From assembly GCF_011320115.1 (NCBI RefSeq), contig NZ_JAANOZ010000013.1, positions 1-64,000 on the forward strand: DNA of 64,000 nucleotides, given 5' to 3'. This stretch comes from Croceibacterium segetis (lineage in GTDB: Bacteria; Pseudomonadota; Alphaproteobacteria; Sphingomonadales; Sphingomonadaceae). Of the stretch, positions 29,136-37,425 are shown piece by piece. Position 1 is the stretch's first letter, and every line of letters starts with the position of its first letter. A program made the position numbers and the translations under genes. The notes beneath the pieces are model-generated. The model ran no database searches, was not told the origin of the DNA, and saw only the letters and a program-made list of their open reading frames with translations.

Positions 29136-29457
29136 ATGAGCACCACCGAACTGAAAGTGCGCCTGCTAGGCGGCGGCGATGCAAGCCAGGGCTTCGGACG
29201 AGGTGCGGCTGCTGCGCACGCTGATTGCCGCGGTCGACAACGCCGAAGAGGTCACCGAGCCGCCCAAGGCGTTCGGCTTGCGCGCGTTCGGCGATCCAAG
29301 CGGAGAAGTCGCCCGCCGTGAGATCGACGCCCCGGCGCTCGATGTGCTGCTCGTCGCGGAAATCGACACGCGGCTGGCCGGGGCCGACTACGACGGACAT
29401 GCCGAAACCACCGGCCTGTGCCAGGAAGCCGAACTGATCGGCCGCTACCGCGCCTGA
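29136..29457 (+). pseudogene. YqeY/GatB-like short protein with an apparent +1 frameshift
   Basis: ATG 29136, three bases after ubiG, opens MSTTELKVRLL. The frame then shifts: one extra G in CTAGGCGGCGG (about 29168-29178) would have to be removed to continue AAAMQARASDEVRLLRTLIA. From ATG 29179 the second frame reads 92 residues (DNAEEVTEPPK ... AELIGRYRA) to 29457. The joined protein resembles small YqeY/GatB-like proteins of actinobacteria and sphingomonads. Translation may restart at 29179, so the product may still be made. It overlaps the convergent arsC-like gene by 13 bases. Confidence 0.55.
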
Positions 29458-29798
29458 CCGAGCGACTCTTGCCACGCGTCGGCATCGAAGCCGACGAGCA
29501 GCCCTTCGGAATACTCGACCACCGGCCGCTTGATCGCGGAGGGATGCGCCTGCATCAGCGCGACGGCCTTCTCCGCGTCGAGATCGGTCTTGTCGGACTC
29601 GGCGAGCTGGCGAAAAGTCGTGCCGCGGCGATTGAGCACTGTCTCCCAGCCCTTCGCGGCGACCCACGCGCGCAGCTTGGTCGGATCGGCCCCCTCCTTC
29701 TTGTAATCGTGGAAGGTGTAGCCGACGCCTTTCGCGTCGAGCCAGGCGCGCGCCTTCTTGACCGTGTCGCAGCCGGGAATGCCGTAGAAATCGATCAC
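29445..29798 (-). CDS. ArsC/Spx-family protein (YffB-like)
   Basis: A 117-residue thioredoxin-fold protein with IPGCDTVKKARAWLD (single Cys, no CxxC) and the C-terminal IKRPVVEY motif of the ArsC/Spx family. The KxA/RxWL pattern places it in the YffB group rather than true arsenate reductases. Function is unproven. It is the last gene of the yebC-ruvC transcription unit. Confidence 0.85.
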   Translation of the reverse strand: MIDFYGIPGCDTVKKARAWLDAKGVGYTFHDYKKEGADPTKLRAWVAAKGWETVLNRRGTTFRQLAESDKTDLDAEKAVALMQAHPSAIKRPVVEYSEGLLVGFDADAWQESLGQAR

Positions 29799-30109
29799 GG
29801 GCCTTCCTTGCGGCTGAAGCGGTGAACCCGCGGGTGCTTGCAGGCGAACAACGTGTAGTCTTCATAGAACTCGCTGCGCCCGCGCGATTGCACCGCGCTG
29901 TGCTCGGCGACCCTGCGCCATGCCAGCGCGGCGTTCTCGTCTTCCCATTCCGACAACGCGATGACCTCGTCGTCATGCGAAACGTAGGACTTGAAGGAAA
30001 TGAAGCCGGGCTGCCGTTGCGCCAGTTCCTCCATCAGGTCGGACGCGGCGCCGTAGGCCGCGTGATCGATATCGGCGCGTTTGCGGTTGCGGAACACGAC
30101 CAGGAACAT
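29795..30109 (-). CDS. Antibiotic biosynthesis monooxygenase (ABM) domain protein
   Basis: A 104-residue ferredoxin-like fold protein: [44 protein letters not shown] and HSAVQSRGR. Such proteins degrade quinones or haem, or have unknown roles. It overlaps the arsC-like gene by four bases and shares one base with the ruvC stop, so it is in the same operon. Confidence 0.82.
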   Translation of the reverse strand: MFLVVFRNRKRADIDHAAYGAASDLMEELAQRQPGFISFKSYVSHDDEVIALSEWEDENAALAWRRVAEHSAVQSRGRSEFYEDYTLFACKHPRVHRFSRKEGP

Positions 30110-30582
30110 CAGCTACTTCCTCTCAGATGGGCATCGGCAATCGCCACCGCGAGCGCGTCTGCGGCGTCGGGGCCTTCGATTCTCGCGCCCGGCAGCAGCA
30201 CCTTGAGCATCGCCTGCACTTGCGCCTTCTCCGCCCCACCGGTACCGACCACTGCCTTCTTGACCAGCCGCGCGGCGTGCTCTGCCACCGGCAGGCCGGC
30301 GCGTCCGCAAGCAGCAAGCACTGCGCCGCGTGCCTGCGCCAGTTTTAGCGTCGATTGCGGGTTCTTGTTGAGGAACACTTCCTCGGCCGCCGCGCGGTCC
30401 GGCGAGTACGTTCCGATCACCGTATAGACCGTATCGTGCAGGTGATGCAGCCGCTCGGCGATCGGCGCCTTGGCGTCGGTGGCGATCTGTCCGTTGGCGA
30501 CGTGCATGAGCCGCGATCCTTCCGCGCGCACGATCCCCCAGCCGGTGCAGCTGAGCGAGGGGTCGAGGCCGAGGATCAGCAT
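30109..30582 (-). CDS. ruvC: Holliday junction resolvase RuvC
   Basis: A 157-residue RNase H-fold nuclease resolving Holliday junctions with Ruv[17 protein letters not shown] holds the first catalytic Asp, [20 protein letters not shown] the Glu and recognition segment, and [16 protein letters not shown] the last Asp residues. It lies ten bases after yebC, the common alphaproteobacterial order. ruvA and ruvB are not in the following genes. Confidence 0.96.
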   Translation of the reverse strand: MLILGLDPSLSCTGWGIVRAEGSRLMHVANGQIATDAKAPIAERLHHLHDTVYTVIGTYSPDRAAAEEVFLNKNPQSTLKLAQARGAVLAACGRAGLPVAEHAARLVKKAVVGTGGAEKAQVQAMLKVLLPGARIEGPDAADALAVAIADAHLRGSS

Positions 30583-30592
30583 GAGTCGATGA

Positions 30593-31336
30593 TCAGCCGA
30601 TCTTCTCCATCACGGCGTCGGAGACCTCGTAGTTGCCCCACACGGTCTGGACGTCGTCGTCGTCCTCGAGCGCGTCGACCAGCTTGAACAGCGTCTGCGC
30701 GTCGCCCTCGGCGACCTCGACCGAAAGATTGGGCTTCCAGCCGAGCTTGACGTTTTCCGCTTCGCCTAGGCTGCTTTCGAGCGCCTTGGCGACCTCGTGC
30801 AAGGCTTCCATGTCGGTCCAGATGATGTGGCCGTCCTCGTCGCTTTCGACGTCGTCGGCGCCGGCGTCGATCGCCGCTTCGAGGACCTTGTCCTCGTCGC
30901 CCGCGCCGACCGGGTACTCGATCATCCCCTTGCGTTCGAACCCGTGGCTGACGGCGCCGCTGGCTGCGAGGTTGCCGCCGTTCTTGGAGAACGCCGTGCG
31001 CACGTTGGTGGCGGTGCGGTTGCGGTTGTCGGTCAGCGCCTCGACGATCAGTGCGACGCCGCCCGGACCGTAGCCCTCGTAGCGGATCTCTTCGTAGTCG
31101 TCGGCATCGCCCATGCTCGCCTTGTCGATCGCGCGCTGGATGTTGTCCTTCGGCATCGAGGCGGCCTTGGCGTTGTTGACCGCCAGCCGCAGGCGCGGAT
31201 TCATGTCCGGATCGGGCATGCCGGACTTGGCCGCGACGGTGATTTCGCGCGAAAGCTTGGAGAACATCGCCGAGCGCTTCTTGTCCTGCGCGCCCTTGCG
31301 ATGCATGATGTTCTTGAACTTGGAATGGCCGGCCAT
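30593..31336 (-). CDS. yebC: YebC/PmpR family protein
   Basis: A 247-residue protein of the YebC/TACO1 family, which acts as a transcription factor and/or aids ribosomes at proline stretches. The start [21 protein letters not shown] is the family hallmark. [23 protein letters not shown] and FERKGMIEY are further matches. It heads the operon yebC-ruvC-ABM-arsC-like. Confidence 0.96.
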   Translation of the reverse strand: MAGHSKFKNIMHRKGAQDKKRSAMFSKLSREITVAAKSGMPDPDMNPRLRLAVNNAKAASMPKDNIQRAIDKASMGDADDYEEIRYEGYGPGGVALIVEALTDNRNRTATNVRTAFSKNGGNLAASGAVSHGFERKGMIEYPVGAGDEDKVLEAAIDAGADDVESDEDGHIIWTDMEALHEVAKALESSLGEAENVKLGWKPNLSVEVAEGDAQTLFKLVDALEDDDDVQTVWGNYEVSDAVMEKIG

Positions 31337-31390
31337 GGGGTCGCTTCGTTCCCGTCTTCAATTCTCGATTTCAGGGGGCCCATTAGCCGC

Positions 31391-32128
31391 ATGACCGGCC
31401 AAGTCACAAGCCCGGGCTTGGCCCGCTGGATCCCCGGCGAATGGCGCGCCTTCGCGGCGTTCCTGAGCCGCCCCGTGCTGCCCCAGCATATGACGGGCAT
31501 CCGCCTGACCGCCTTGGGTGCGACGCTGCGATTGTTCGCGCTCGACCTGCTGGTGATGGCGCTGCTGATCGGGATCGCCTGGCTCACCTCGAAACTGGGT
31601 TACCACCTGCCCGAGAACGCGATCGACAAGCTCGACCTGGGCCCGGGGTGGCTGCTGCTGATCATCGTCGTCCTGCCGATCGGCGAGGAGCTCGCCTTTC
31701 GCGCCTGGCTGTCGGGCCGACCGGGTCATGTGACGGCGATCGCCGTGCTCGCCGCCGCGGCGGCGCTGGCGTTCCTTTCCACTCCGCAGGCTTACCCGAT
31801 CCTCGCGGCCGGCAGCTTGATCATCGGCATCGTCCTTGCGATCGGGCTGCTGTTCTGGCTCCGCCACCATCCACCGTTCCCGTTCTTCAGCCGTCATTTC
31901 CCGTGGTTCTACTTCGCCGGCGCCGTGGTGTTCGCCGCGGCACACCTGGGAAATTACGACGGGGCCGCGCTCGCCCTGCTGCCGCTGGTGATCCCGCAGT
32001 TGCTCGTCGGGCTGATCCTCGGTTACGCCCGCGTCACCTACGGCCTGTGGTCCGACATGCTGCTGCACATGCTGCACAACGGGCTGCTGATCGGCCTCGT
32101 CGTGGTCGAGAAGAGCATGGGCGGCTAG
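31391..32128 (+). CDS. CPBP (CAAX/Abi) family intramembrane protease
   Basis: A 245-residue membrane protein with about six hydrophobic helices. The glutamate motif GEELAFRAWLSG and later His residues (FAAAHLGNYDG, LLHMLHNGLL) form the metal-like active site of CPBP proteases. The substrate is unknown. Its stop shares CTAG with the convergent GNAT gene. Confidence 0.85.
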   Translation: MTGQVTSPGLARWIPGEWRAFAAFLSRPVLPQHMTGIRLTALGATLRLFALDLLVMALLIGIAWLTSKLGYHLPENAIDKLDLGPGWLLLIIVVLPIGEELAFRAWLSGRPGHVTAIAVLAAAAALAFLSTPQAYPILAAGSLIIGIVLAIGLLFWLRHHPPFPFFSRHFPWFYFAGAVVFAAAHLGNYDGAALALLPLVIPQLLVGLILGYARVTYGLWSDMLLHMLHNGLLIGLVVVEKSMGG

Positions 32129-32613
32129 AGCAGCCGCTGCCACCAGCCGACGTCGCGCCAGCCGCCCATTTTCCAGCCGACTTCGCGGTAGACGCCGACC
32201 GGCGTGAACCCCATCGCCTCGTGAAGGCCAATGCTGGCCGCGTTGGGCAGCGCGATGCCGGCGAAAGCAGCGTGACAGGTTTCGCTGAGGCGCTCCAGCA
32301 GTTCGGCGTAGAGGGCGCGGCCGACGCCCTGTCTGCCGTGCGCCGGGTCGACGTAGACCGCCACGTCGCAAGAGCTGTCGTAGGCGGCGCGAGTGCGGTG
32401 CGGCGAGCCGTAGGCGTAGCCGACGACCGTGCCGTCGAGCTCTGCCACCAGCCACGCGTGGCTGGCACTGTACTCGGCGATGCGTCGGGCCATTTCGGCT
32501 ACATCGGGCGCGTCGAGCTCGAAGCTTATCCAGCTGTCTTCGACGAACGGCGCGTAGATCGCGGCGCACCTCGCCGCGTCCTCGGGCCTTGCCGGGCGAA
32601 CGGCCGCCGTCAG
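32125..32613 (-). CDS. GNAT acetyltransferase, phosphinothricin-type, with probable CTG start
   Basis: The conserved GNAT sequence begins AAVRPARPEDAARCAAIYAP and continues EDSWISFEL; acetyl-CoA loop GRQGVGRAL and C-terminal GVYREVGWKMGGW follow, as in PAT/YncA-type N-acetyltransferases. The in-frame TAG stop lies three codons before CTG 32613, and no ATG, GTG or TTG occurs before ATG 32493, which would drop the first two secondary structure elements. CTG 32613 has AGGG seven bases upstream and is the best start. The gene lies nine bases after the SDR stop. Confidence 0.72.
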   Translation of the reverse strand: MTAAVRPARPEDAARCAAIYAPFVEDSWISFELDAPDVAEMARRIAEYSASHAWLVAELDGTVVGYAYGSPHRTRAAYDSSCDVAVYVDPAHGRQGVGRALYAELLERLSETCHAAFAGIALPNAASIGLHEAMGFTPVGVYREVGWKMGGWRDVGWWQRLL

Positions 32614-32622
32614 GAGCGTGCC

Positions 32623-33501
32623 CTAGCCATTGACCACCGTTCCTCCGTTCGGATGCAGGACCTGGCCCGACATATAGCTCGAATCCTCGCAGGCGAGGAA
32701 GAGGAAGGACGGCGCAACCTCGTTTGGCTGGCCCGGGCGCCCCATCGGCGTGTCCTCGCCGAAATGCTCGACCTTCTCGGGCGGTGAACCGCCGCAGGGA
32801 TTGAGCGGGGTCCAGATCGGGCCCGGCGCGACGGCGTTCACGCGGATGCCCTCCTTGACCAGGTTCTCGCTCAGCGAGCGGGTGAAGGCGGTGATCGCGC
32901 CCTTGGTGGCGCTGTAGTCGAGCAGGCCGGGCGAGCCCTGGTACATCGTCACGCTGGTGGTGTTGATGATCGCCGCCCCCTTCTGGAGATGCGGGCGGGC
33001 GGCCTGGACGAGATAGAACATCGAGAAGATGTTGGTCTGGAAGGTGCGCTGCAGCTGCTCGGCGGTGATGTCCGTGATGTCCTTGTCGGGGTGCTGCTCG
33101 CCGGCGTTGTTGACCAGCACGTCGAGCCGGCCCCACTTGTCGATCACGCCCTGGACGACCTTCCTGCAGTGCTCGGGATCGCCCAGGTCCCCGGAGAAAC
33201 ACTCGGCTTCGCTGCCTTCCTGCTCGATCGCGTCCATCGTCATGTGGGCGTCGTCGGTTTCCGAGAGATAGGCGATCGCGACTTTCGCCCCCTCGCGGGC
33301 GAACAGCACCGCGGTCGCCCGGCCGATGCCGCTGTCGCCGCCGGTGACCAACGCGACCCTGCCTTTCAGCCGCCCGGACCCGGGATAGCGCGGCTCCCAG
33401 TCGGGCAGCGGATCGAGCTTGCGCTCGTGCCCGGGAAGCTTGGGTTCTTCGTCGATCGGCTCGACGTGGCCCTTTTCGATCGTCTGGGTGTCATCGGTCA
33501 T
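32623..33501 (-). CDS. SDR family oxidoreductase (YghA/YhdG-like)
   Basis: A 292-residue SDR with the N-terminal extension typical of this stress-related subgroup (KLPGHERKLDPLPDWEPRYP). TGGDSGIGRAT is the cofactor loop, VNNAGEQHP the central motif, and DYSATKGAI the Tyr/Lys pair. GEDTPMGRPGQPNEVAPSF is a further subgroup match. Substrate unknown; homologues are often induced by stress. ATG 33501 has AAGGA upstream. Confidence 0.88.
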   Translation of the reverse strand: MTDDTQTIEKGHVEPIDEEPKLPGHERKLDPLPDWEPRYPGSGRLKGRVALVTGGDSGIGRATAVLFAREGAKVAIAYLSETDDAHMTMDAIEQEGSEAECFSGDLGDPEHCRKVVQGVIDKWGRLDVLVNNAGEQHPDKDITDITAEQLQRTFQTNIFSMFYLVQAARPHLQKGAAIINTTSVTMYQGSPGLLDYSATKGAITAFTRSLSENLVKEGIRVNAVAPGPIWTPLNPCGGSPPEKVEHFGEDTPMGRPGQPNEVAPSFLFLACEDSSYMSGQVLHPNGGTVVNG

Positions 33502-33551
33502 GGCGCAATTCCTTTCGCCAAAATCAATGAGCAGGCCCCCGCTGCGTTCCG

Positions 33552-33788
33552 TCAACCGAGGCCGAGCGCGGCCTTGTAGGTATCGAGGATCGCTTCCATT
33601 TCCGCCCGGTCGTCGGGCTTCATCTTACGCAGGCGGACGATCTGGCGCATGATCTTGGCGTCGTAGCCGACCGCCTTGGCCTCGGCGTAGACGTCGCGGA
33701 TGTCGTCGGCGATGCCCTTCTTTTCTTCCTCGAGGCGTTCGACGCGCTCGATCAGGAGGCGCAGGCGGTCGTCGGTGGTCTCGGCCAT
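33552..33788 (-). CDS. gapR: GapR family DNA-binding protein (DUF2312)
   Basis: A 78-residue helical protein: [40 protein letters not shown] and [13 protein letters not shown]. This matches GapR, which in Caulobacter binds overtwisted DNA ahead of polymerases and aids gyrase/topo IV. The sequence is complete. It is likely a single-gene unit. Confidence 0.92.
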   Translation of the reverse strand: MAETTDDRLRLLIERVERLEEEKKGIADDIRDVYAEAKAVGYDAKIMRQIVRLRKMKPDDRAEMEAILDTYKAALGLG

Positions 33789-33875
33789 TTAGAAGCTCCG
33801 GCAAATCGGTGAGAATCGGTTGAGAGGCTGATAGCGGCGCCACCGGAGCGGGTGAACCGGGTGGAAAACTTTTCC

Positions 33876-34187
33876 TTAGGTGCCCGGGTTTCGCGCCAGG
33901 CTTTGCTCCATCCGGGCTATCTGCTCGGGCGTCGCCTGGCCCTGGAACTGGGCCTTCCACTCCTCCATCGGCATGCCGTGGATCAGCTCGCGCGCGGCGG
34001 CCTTGTCGCCCTCGTAGCCGCCCTCGCGGATCCAGTCGGCGAGGCAATTGCGGCAGAACCCGGCGAGCCCCATCAGCTCGATGTTTTCGGCGTCGTGGCG
34101 GTGGCGCAAGTGGCGCACCAGGCGGCGGAAAGCGGCGGCGGCGACGGCATCGGGTAGCGCGTCGAGCGGGTCGGCGGTTGCAGTCAT
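33876..34187 (-). CDS. DUF1244 family protein
   Basis: A 103-residue protein; ATG 34187 is used, with further in-frame ATGs upstream. AFRRLVRHLRHRHDAENIEL is followed by MGLAGFCRNCLADWI with two Cys. The family is alphaproteobacterial/gammaproteobacterial, small and of unknown function. The C-terminal tail (TPEQIARMEQSL) is an unusual extension. It is divergent from pyk. Confidence 0.85.
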   Translation of the reverse strand: MTATADPLDALPDAVAAAAFRRLVRHLRHRHDAENIELMGLAGFCRNCLADWIREGGYEGDKAAARELIHGMPMEEWKAQFQGQATPEQIARMEQSLARNPGT

Positions 34188-34238
34188 CGGTGCATGTGTC
34201 CTTGTCTTGTCGCGCGGCTCTGGCATAGGCCCTGCCCG

Positions 34239-35735
34239 ATGGCAAAGCCGCACATGCCCAAGCTCGACCCGCGCCGGCGGAAGATCAAGATCCTCGCCAC
34301 GATCGGGCCGGCGAGCCGCGATCCCGACATGCTGCGCCGCCTGTGGCGCGCCGGGGCCGACGCCTTCCGCATCAACCTGAGCCACGGCGATCACGAGACC
34401 CACGCCGCGGCGATCGCCGCGATCCGCGCGCTCGAGCGCGAGCTCGGCCGCCCGATCGCGATCCTCTGCGACCTGCAGGGGCCCAAGCTGCGCGTCGGCA
34501 CCTTCAAGGGCGGCGAGGCGCGCATTCCCCACGGGGCACGCTTCACACTCGACCGCAACGAGACGCCGGGCGACGAAACGCGGGTGTTCCTGCCGCACCC
34601 CGAGCTCTTCGCGGTGCTCGGCAAGGGCCAGCGGCTGCTGATCAACGACGGCAAGATCCGCCTGCGGGTGGAGAAAGCCAGTCCCCAGGCGATCGTCTGC
34701 ACCGCCGAGATCGGCGGGGTCATCTCCGACAAGAAGGGCGTCAACGTGCCCGACGCCGAAGTGCCGATCCCGGCGCTGACCGACAAGGACCGCCGCGATC
34801 TCGCCTTCGCGCTCGAGCACGGGGCCGACTGGATCGGCCTCAGCTTCGTCCAGCGCCCCGACGACCTCGCGGAGGCGCGCAAGCTGATGAACGGCAAGGG
34901 CGCGCTGTGCGCCAAGATCGAAAAGCCGATGGCGGTGACCCGGCTCGACGAGATTCTCGAGCTGGCCGACGGGGTGATGGTTGCCCGCGGCGACCTCGGC
35001 GTCGAGCTCAATCCCGAAGAAGTGCCGCCGCTGCAGAAACGCATCGTGCTCGCCGCGCGCAGCCTCGGCAAGCCGGTGATCGTGGCGACGCAAATGCTCG
35101 AATCGATGATCGAGAGCCCGCAGCCGACCCGCGCCGAAGTCTCCGACGTCGCCAACGCGGTATATGACGGCGCCGACGCGGTGATGCTTTCGGCCGAGAC
35201 CGCGGCGGGGATGTGGCCCGAGGAATCGGTCGCCATGATGGATCGCATCGCGGTGCAGGTCGAAAACGACGAGAGCTACGGCGCGCGCGTTCACTTCCAC
35301 CAGACGATCCCCGACACCACCACGGCCGACGCGATCAGCCATGCCTGCATGACCATCGCCGAGACGCTACCGATCAAGGCGGTGGTGGTGTTCACCGATT
35401 CCGGTTCGACCGCGCGCCGCGTCGCCCGCGAACGGCCGAAGACCCCGCTGATGGTGCTGACGCCCTCGACCCGCACGGCCCGCCGCGCCACCCTGCTGTG
35501 GGGCGCGCACGCGGTGACAACGCGCGACATCGGCAGCTTCGAGGAGATGGTCGCCAAGGGCAAGCGCATGGCGCTGCGCCATGGTTTCGCGGAGGCGGAT
35601 TCGCGGCTGATCATGGTCGCCGGCGTGCCGTTCGGCGTGCCCGGCGCGACCAACCTGCTGCACGTCGTGCGGTTGAGCGGCGACGAACTCGAAGGCCACT
35701 ACGCCGAAGCGCCACCGGCCGACCGAACAGGGTGA
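34239..35735 (+). CDS. pyk: Pyruvate kinase
   Basis: A 498-residue glycolytic enzyme converting phosphoenolpyruvate and ADP to pyruvate and ATP. KIKILATIGPASRDPDML, FRINLSHGDHETH, CDLQGPKLRVG, KIEKP (catalytic Lys), MVARGDLGVEL and ATQMLESMI are all present. ATG 34239 is taken as start; ATG 34254 is possible. The stop codon lies inside the repeat at 35728-35830. Confidence 0.95.
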   Translation: MAKPHMPKLDPRRRKIKILATIGPASRDPDMLRRLWRAGADAFRINLSHGDHETHAAAIAAIRALERELGRPIAILCDLQGPKLRVGTFKGGEARIPHGARFTLDRNETPGDETRVFLPHPELFAVLGKGQRLLINDGKIRLRVEKASPQAIVCTAEIGGVISDKKGVNVPDAEVPIPALTDKDRRDLAFALEHGADWIGLSFVQRPDDLAEARKLMNGKGALCAKIEKPMAVTRLDEILELADGVMVARGDLGVELNPEEVPPLQKRIVLAARSLGKPVIVATQMLESMIESPQPTRAEVSDVANAVYDGADAVMLSAETAAGMWPEESVAMMDRIAVQVENDESYGARVHFHQTIPDTTTADAISHACMTIAETLPIKAVVVFTDSGSTARRVARERPKTPLMVLTPSTRTARRATLLWGAHAVTTRDIGSFEEMVAKGKRMALRHGFAEADSRLIMVAGVPFGVPGATNLLHVVRLSGDELEGHYAEAPPADRTG

Positions 35736-35830
35736 CACTTTACGGACCTTGTCACCCTGAGTGTCGCCTGGCCGTTCGTTGTTTTTCAAGCAGTTTGTCG
35801 CGAAAAGGCGACAAGGCGACGGGTGACACC
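35728..35830 (-). repeat. Hairpin-rich intergenic repeat, copy 2 (inverted)
   Basis: Read on the minus strand it starts GGTGTCACCCGTCGCC and ends GGTCCGTAAAGTGTCACCCTG-like, matching the copy at 14579-14669 at both ends. The 50-odd bases inside differ. It covers the last eight bases of pyk and its stop and may act as its transcription end. Confidence 0.7.
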
Positions 35831-35965
35831 TTGCGCGCGAAACAGGCCTTCGCGTTGTGCGCGCGGTCGGCACGTTCGAAGCTAGCCAAAGCGAGCGCAT
35901 AATCGAACAAAAGCAGAACACTCGCTTGTAGGAAAGCGATTTCTTCGGGCTAACGGCGGGACATT

Positions 35966-36004
35966 GGAGCCCTCCCCTGAGGGCCAGAGTTGGTCGGGGG
36001 CTCC
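35966..36004. other. Inverted repeat in the pyk-gltX convergent gap
   Basis: GGAGCCC and GGGGGCTCC pair around an inner CCCCTGAGG segment. The arrangement is hairpin-like, without a T-run on either strand. The CCCCTGAG loop faintly recalls 6S RNA, but length and closing stem are not evident. The rest of 35831-36053 holds no gene. Confidence 0.3.
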
Positions 36005-36053
36005 ACGCCAGTGGCAGACGCGCGGCTTGGCCGCCTCCCCAAATGAATTCGCC

Positions 36054-37385
36054 CTAAGACCGCGCCGCGCTCTCCAGCCGCGCACGCGCCTCGGCCTCGC
36101 CGATCAGCGGTAGCAGCGCCTTCATGTCGGGGCCGGAATCGCGCCCGGTGAGCGCCAGGCGCAGCGGGTGGAACAGGTCCCTGCCCTTGCGCCCGGTCGC
36201 CGCTTTCAGAGCGTTCGTGAGCGCGTGCCACGGGTCGTCCGACCAGGCGAGCAAGCGCGCCGCCTCGCCCAGATAGGCCCGGTCCTGGTCTGATAGCTGC
36301 GGCACTTCGACGGGTCCGGTGACCACCGCCCACCAGTCGGCCGCTTCGCCGACGTGCGCGAGGTTCGGGCGGATCGCCAGCCAGCCGGCTTCGCTCATGC
36401 CCGCCGGCAGGCGGTGCTTCACCTGCGCGTAGTCCATCTGGTGGACCAGCGCGGCATTCAGCCGCTCGAGCTCGGCCTCGTCGAACCGTGCCGGCGCGCG
36501 GCCGAAGTGGGCGAGGTCGAAACTCTCGACCAACACGGCACGATCGGCGATCGGCTCGACCGGCTCCGAAGTGCCGAGCCGCGCGAGGAGCGCAACCACC
36601 GCCTCGGGCTCGATCCCGCGCGCGCGGAAGGCGTCGCAGCCGAGCGAGCCGAGGCGCTTCGAGAGCTTGCCCTCGCTGCCGACCAGCAGCGCCTCATGGG
36701 CGAAGCGCGGCGGCTTCGCACCGAGCGCAGTGAACATCTGGAGCTGCAGCGCGGTGTTGGAGACGTGATCCTCGCCGCGCAGAACGTCGGTGACGCCCAT
36801 CTCGATGTCGTCGACGGCGCTCGGCAGCATGTACAGCCACGAGCCGTCGGCGCGGCGGACGACCGGGTCGCCAAGCTGCGCCGCCTCGAAGTGCTGGACC
36901 CCGCGAATCCCGTCGAGCCACTCGATCGTCTCGGCGTGGTCGAGCTTGAAACGCCAGTGCGGCGCCACGCCGGTGGCCTCTTTCGCCGCGCGCTCGGCGT
37001 CGCTGAGCGCGAGCGCGGCGCGGTCGTAAATCGGCGGCAAGCCGCGCCCGAGGCGAACCTTGCGCATGAGGTCGAGCTCCTGCGCGGTCTCGTAACAGGG
37101 ATAGACCCGGCCGTCGGCGCGCAGCCGCTCGAACGCCGCCTCGTAGTGGCCGAGCCGCGCCGACTGCCGCTCTTCGGCGTCAGCCTCCAGCCCAAGCCAG
37201 GCGAGGTCCGCGCGGATCGCCTCGACATACTCCTCGCGGCTGCGCTCGGCATCGGTGTCGTCGATGCGCAGCACGAAACGGCCGCCGGCCCTTTCCGCCA
37301 GCAGCCAGTTGTGCAGCGCCGTGCGGATATTGCCGACATGCAGCCGGCCGGTCGGCGACGGGGCGAAGCGAGTGACCACGGTCAT
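36054..37385 (-). CDS. gltX: Glutamyl-tRNA synthetase
   Basis: A 443-residue class I synthetase charging tRNA with glutamate. FAPSPTGRLHVGNIRTAL holds the HIGH-type motif, RIDDTDAERS follows, and GKLSKRLGS is the KMSKS loop. The length is that of the short GltX form found as one of two paralogues in many alphaproteobacteria. A misacylating Gln-tRNA role is possible if another copy exists elsewhere. Confidence 0.95.
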   Translation of the reverse strand: MTVVTRFAPSPTGRLHVGNIRTALHNWLLAERAGGRFVLRIDDTDAERSREEYVEAIRADLAWLGLEADAEERQSARLGHYEAAFERLRADGRVYPCYETAQELDLMRKVRLGRGLPPIYDRAALALSDAERAAKEATGVAPHWRFKLDHAETIEWLDGIRGVQHFEAAQLGDPVVRRADGSWLYMLPSAVDDIEMGVTDVLRGEDHVSNTALQLQMFTALGAKPPRFAHEALLVGSEGKLSKRLGSLGCDAFRARGIEPEAVVALLARLGTSEPVEPIADRAVLVESFDLAHFGRAPARFDEAELERLNAALVHQMDYAQVKHRLPAGMSEAGWLAIRPNLAHVGEAADWWAVVTGPVEVPQLSDQDRAYLGEAARLLAWSDDPWHALTNALKAATGRKGRDLFHPLRLALTGRDSGPDMKALLPLIGEAEARARLESAARS

Positions 37386-37425
37386 GCCGGGCGCCCTACC
37401 CGAGAGCGCCCGCCATGGCGAGACT

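Noticed and set aside
30109..31336. Unusual yebC-ruvC operon
   Set aside because: This order is common in alphaproteobacteria; only the trailing ABM and arsC-like genes vary.
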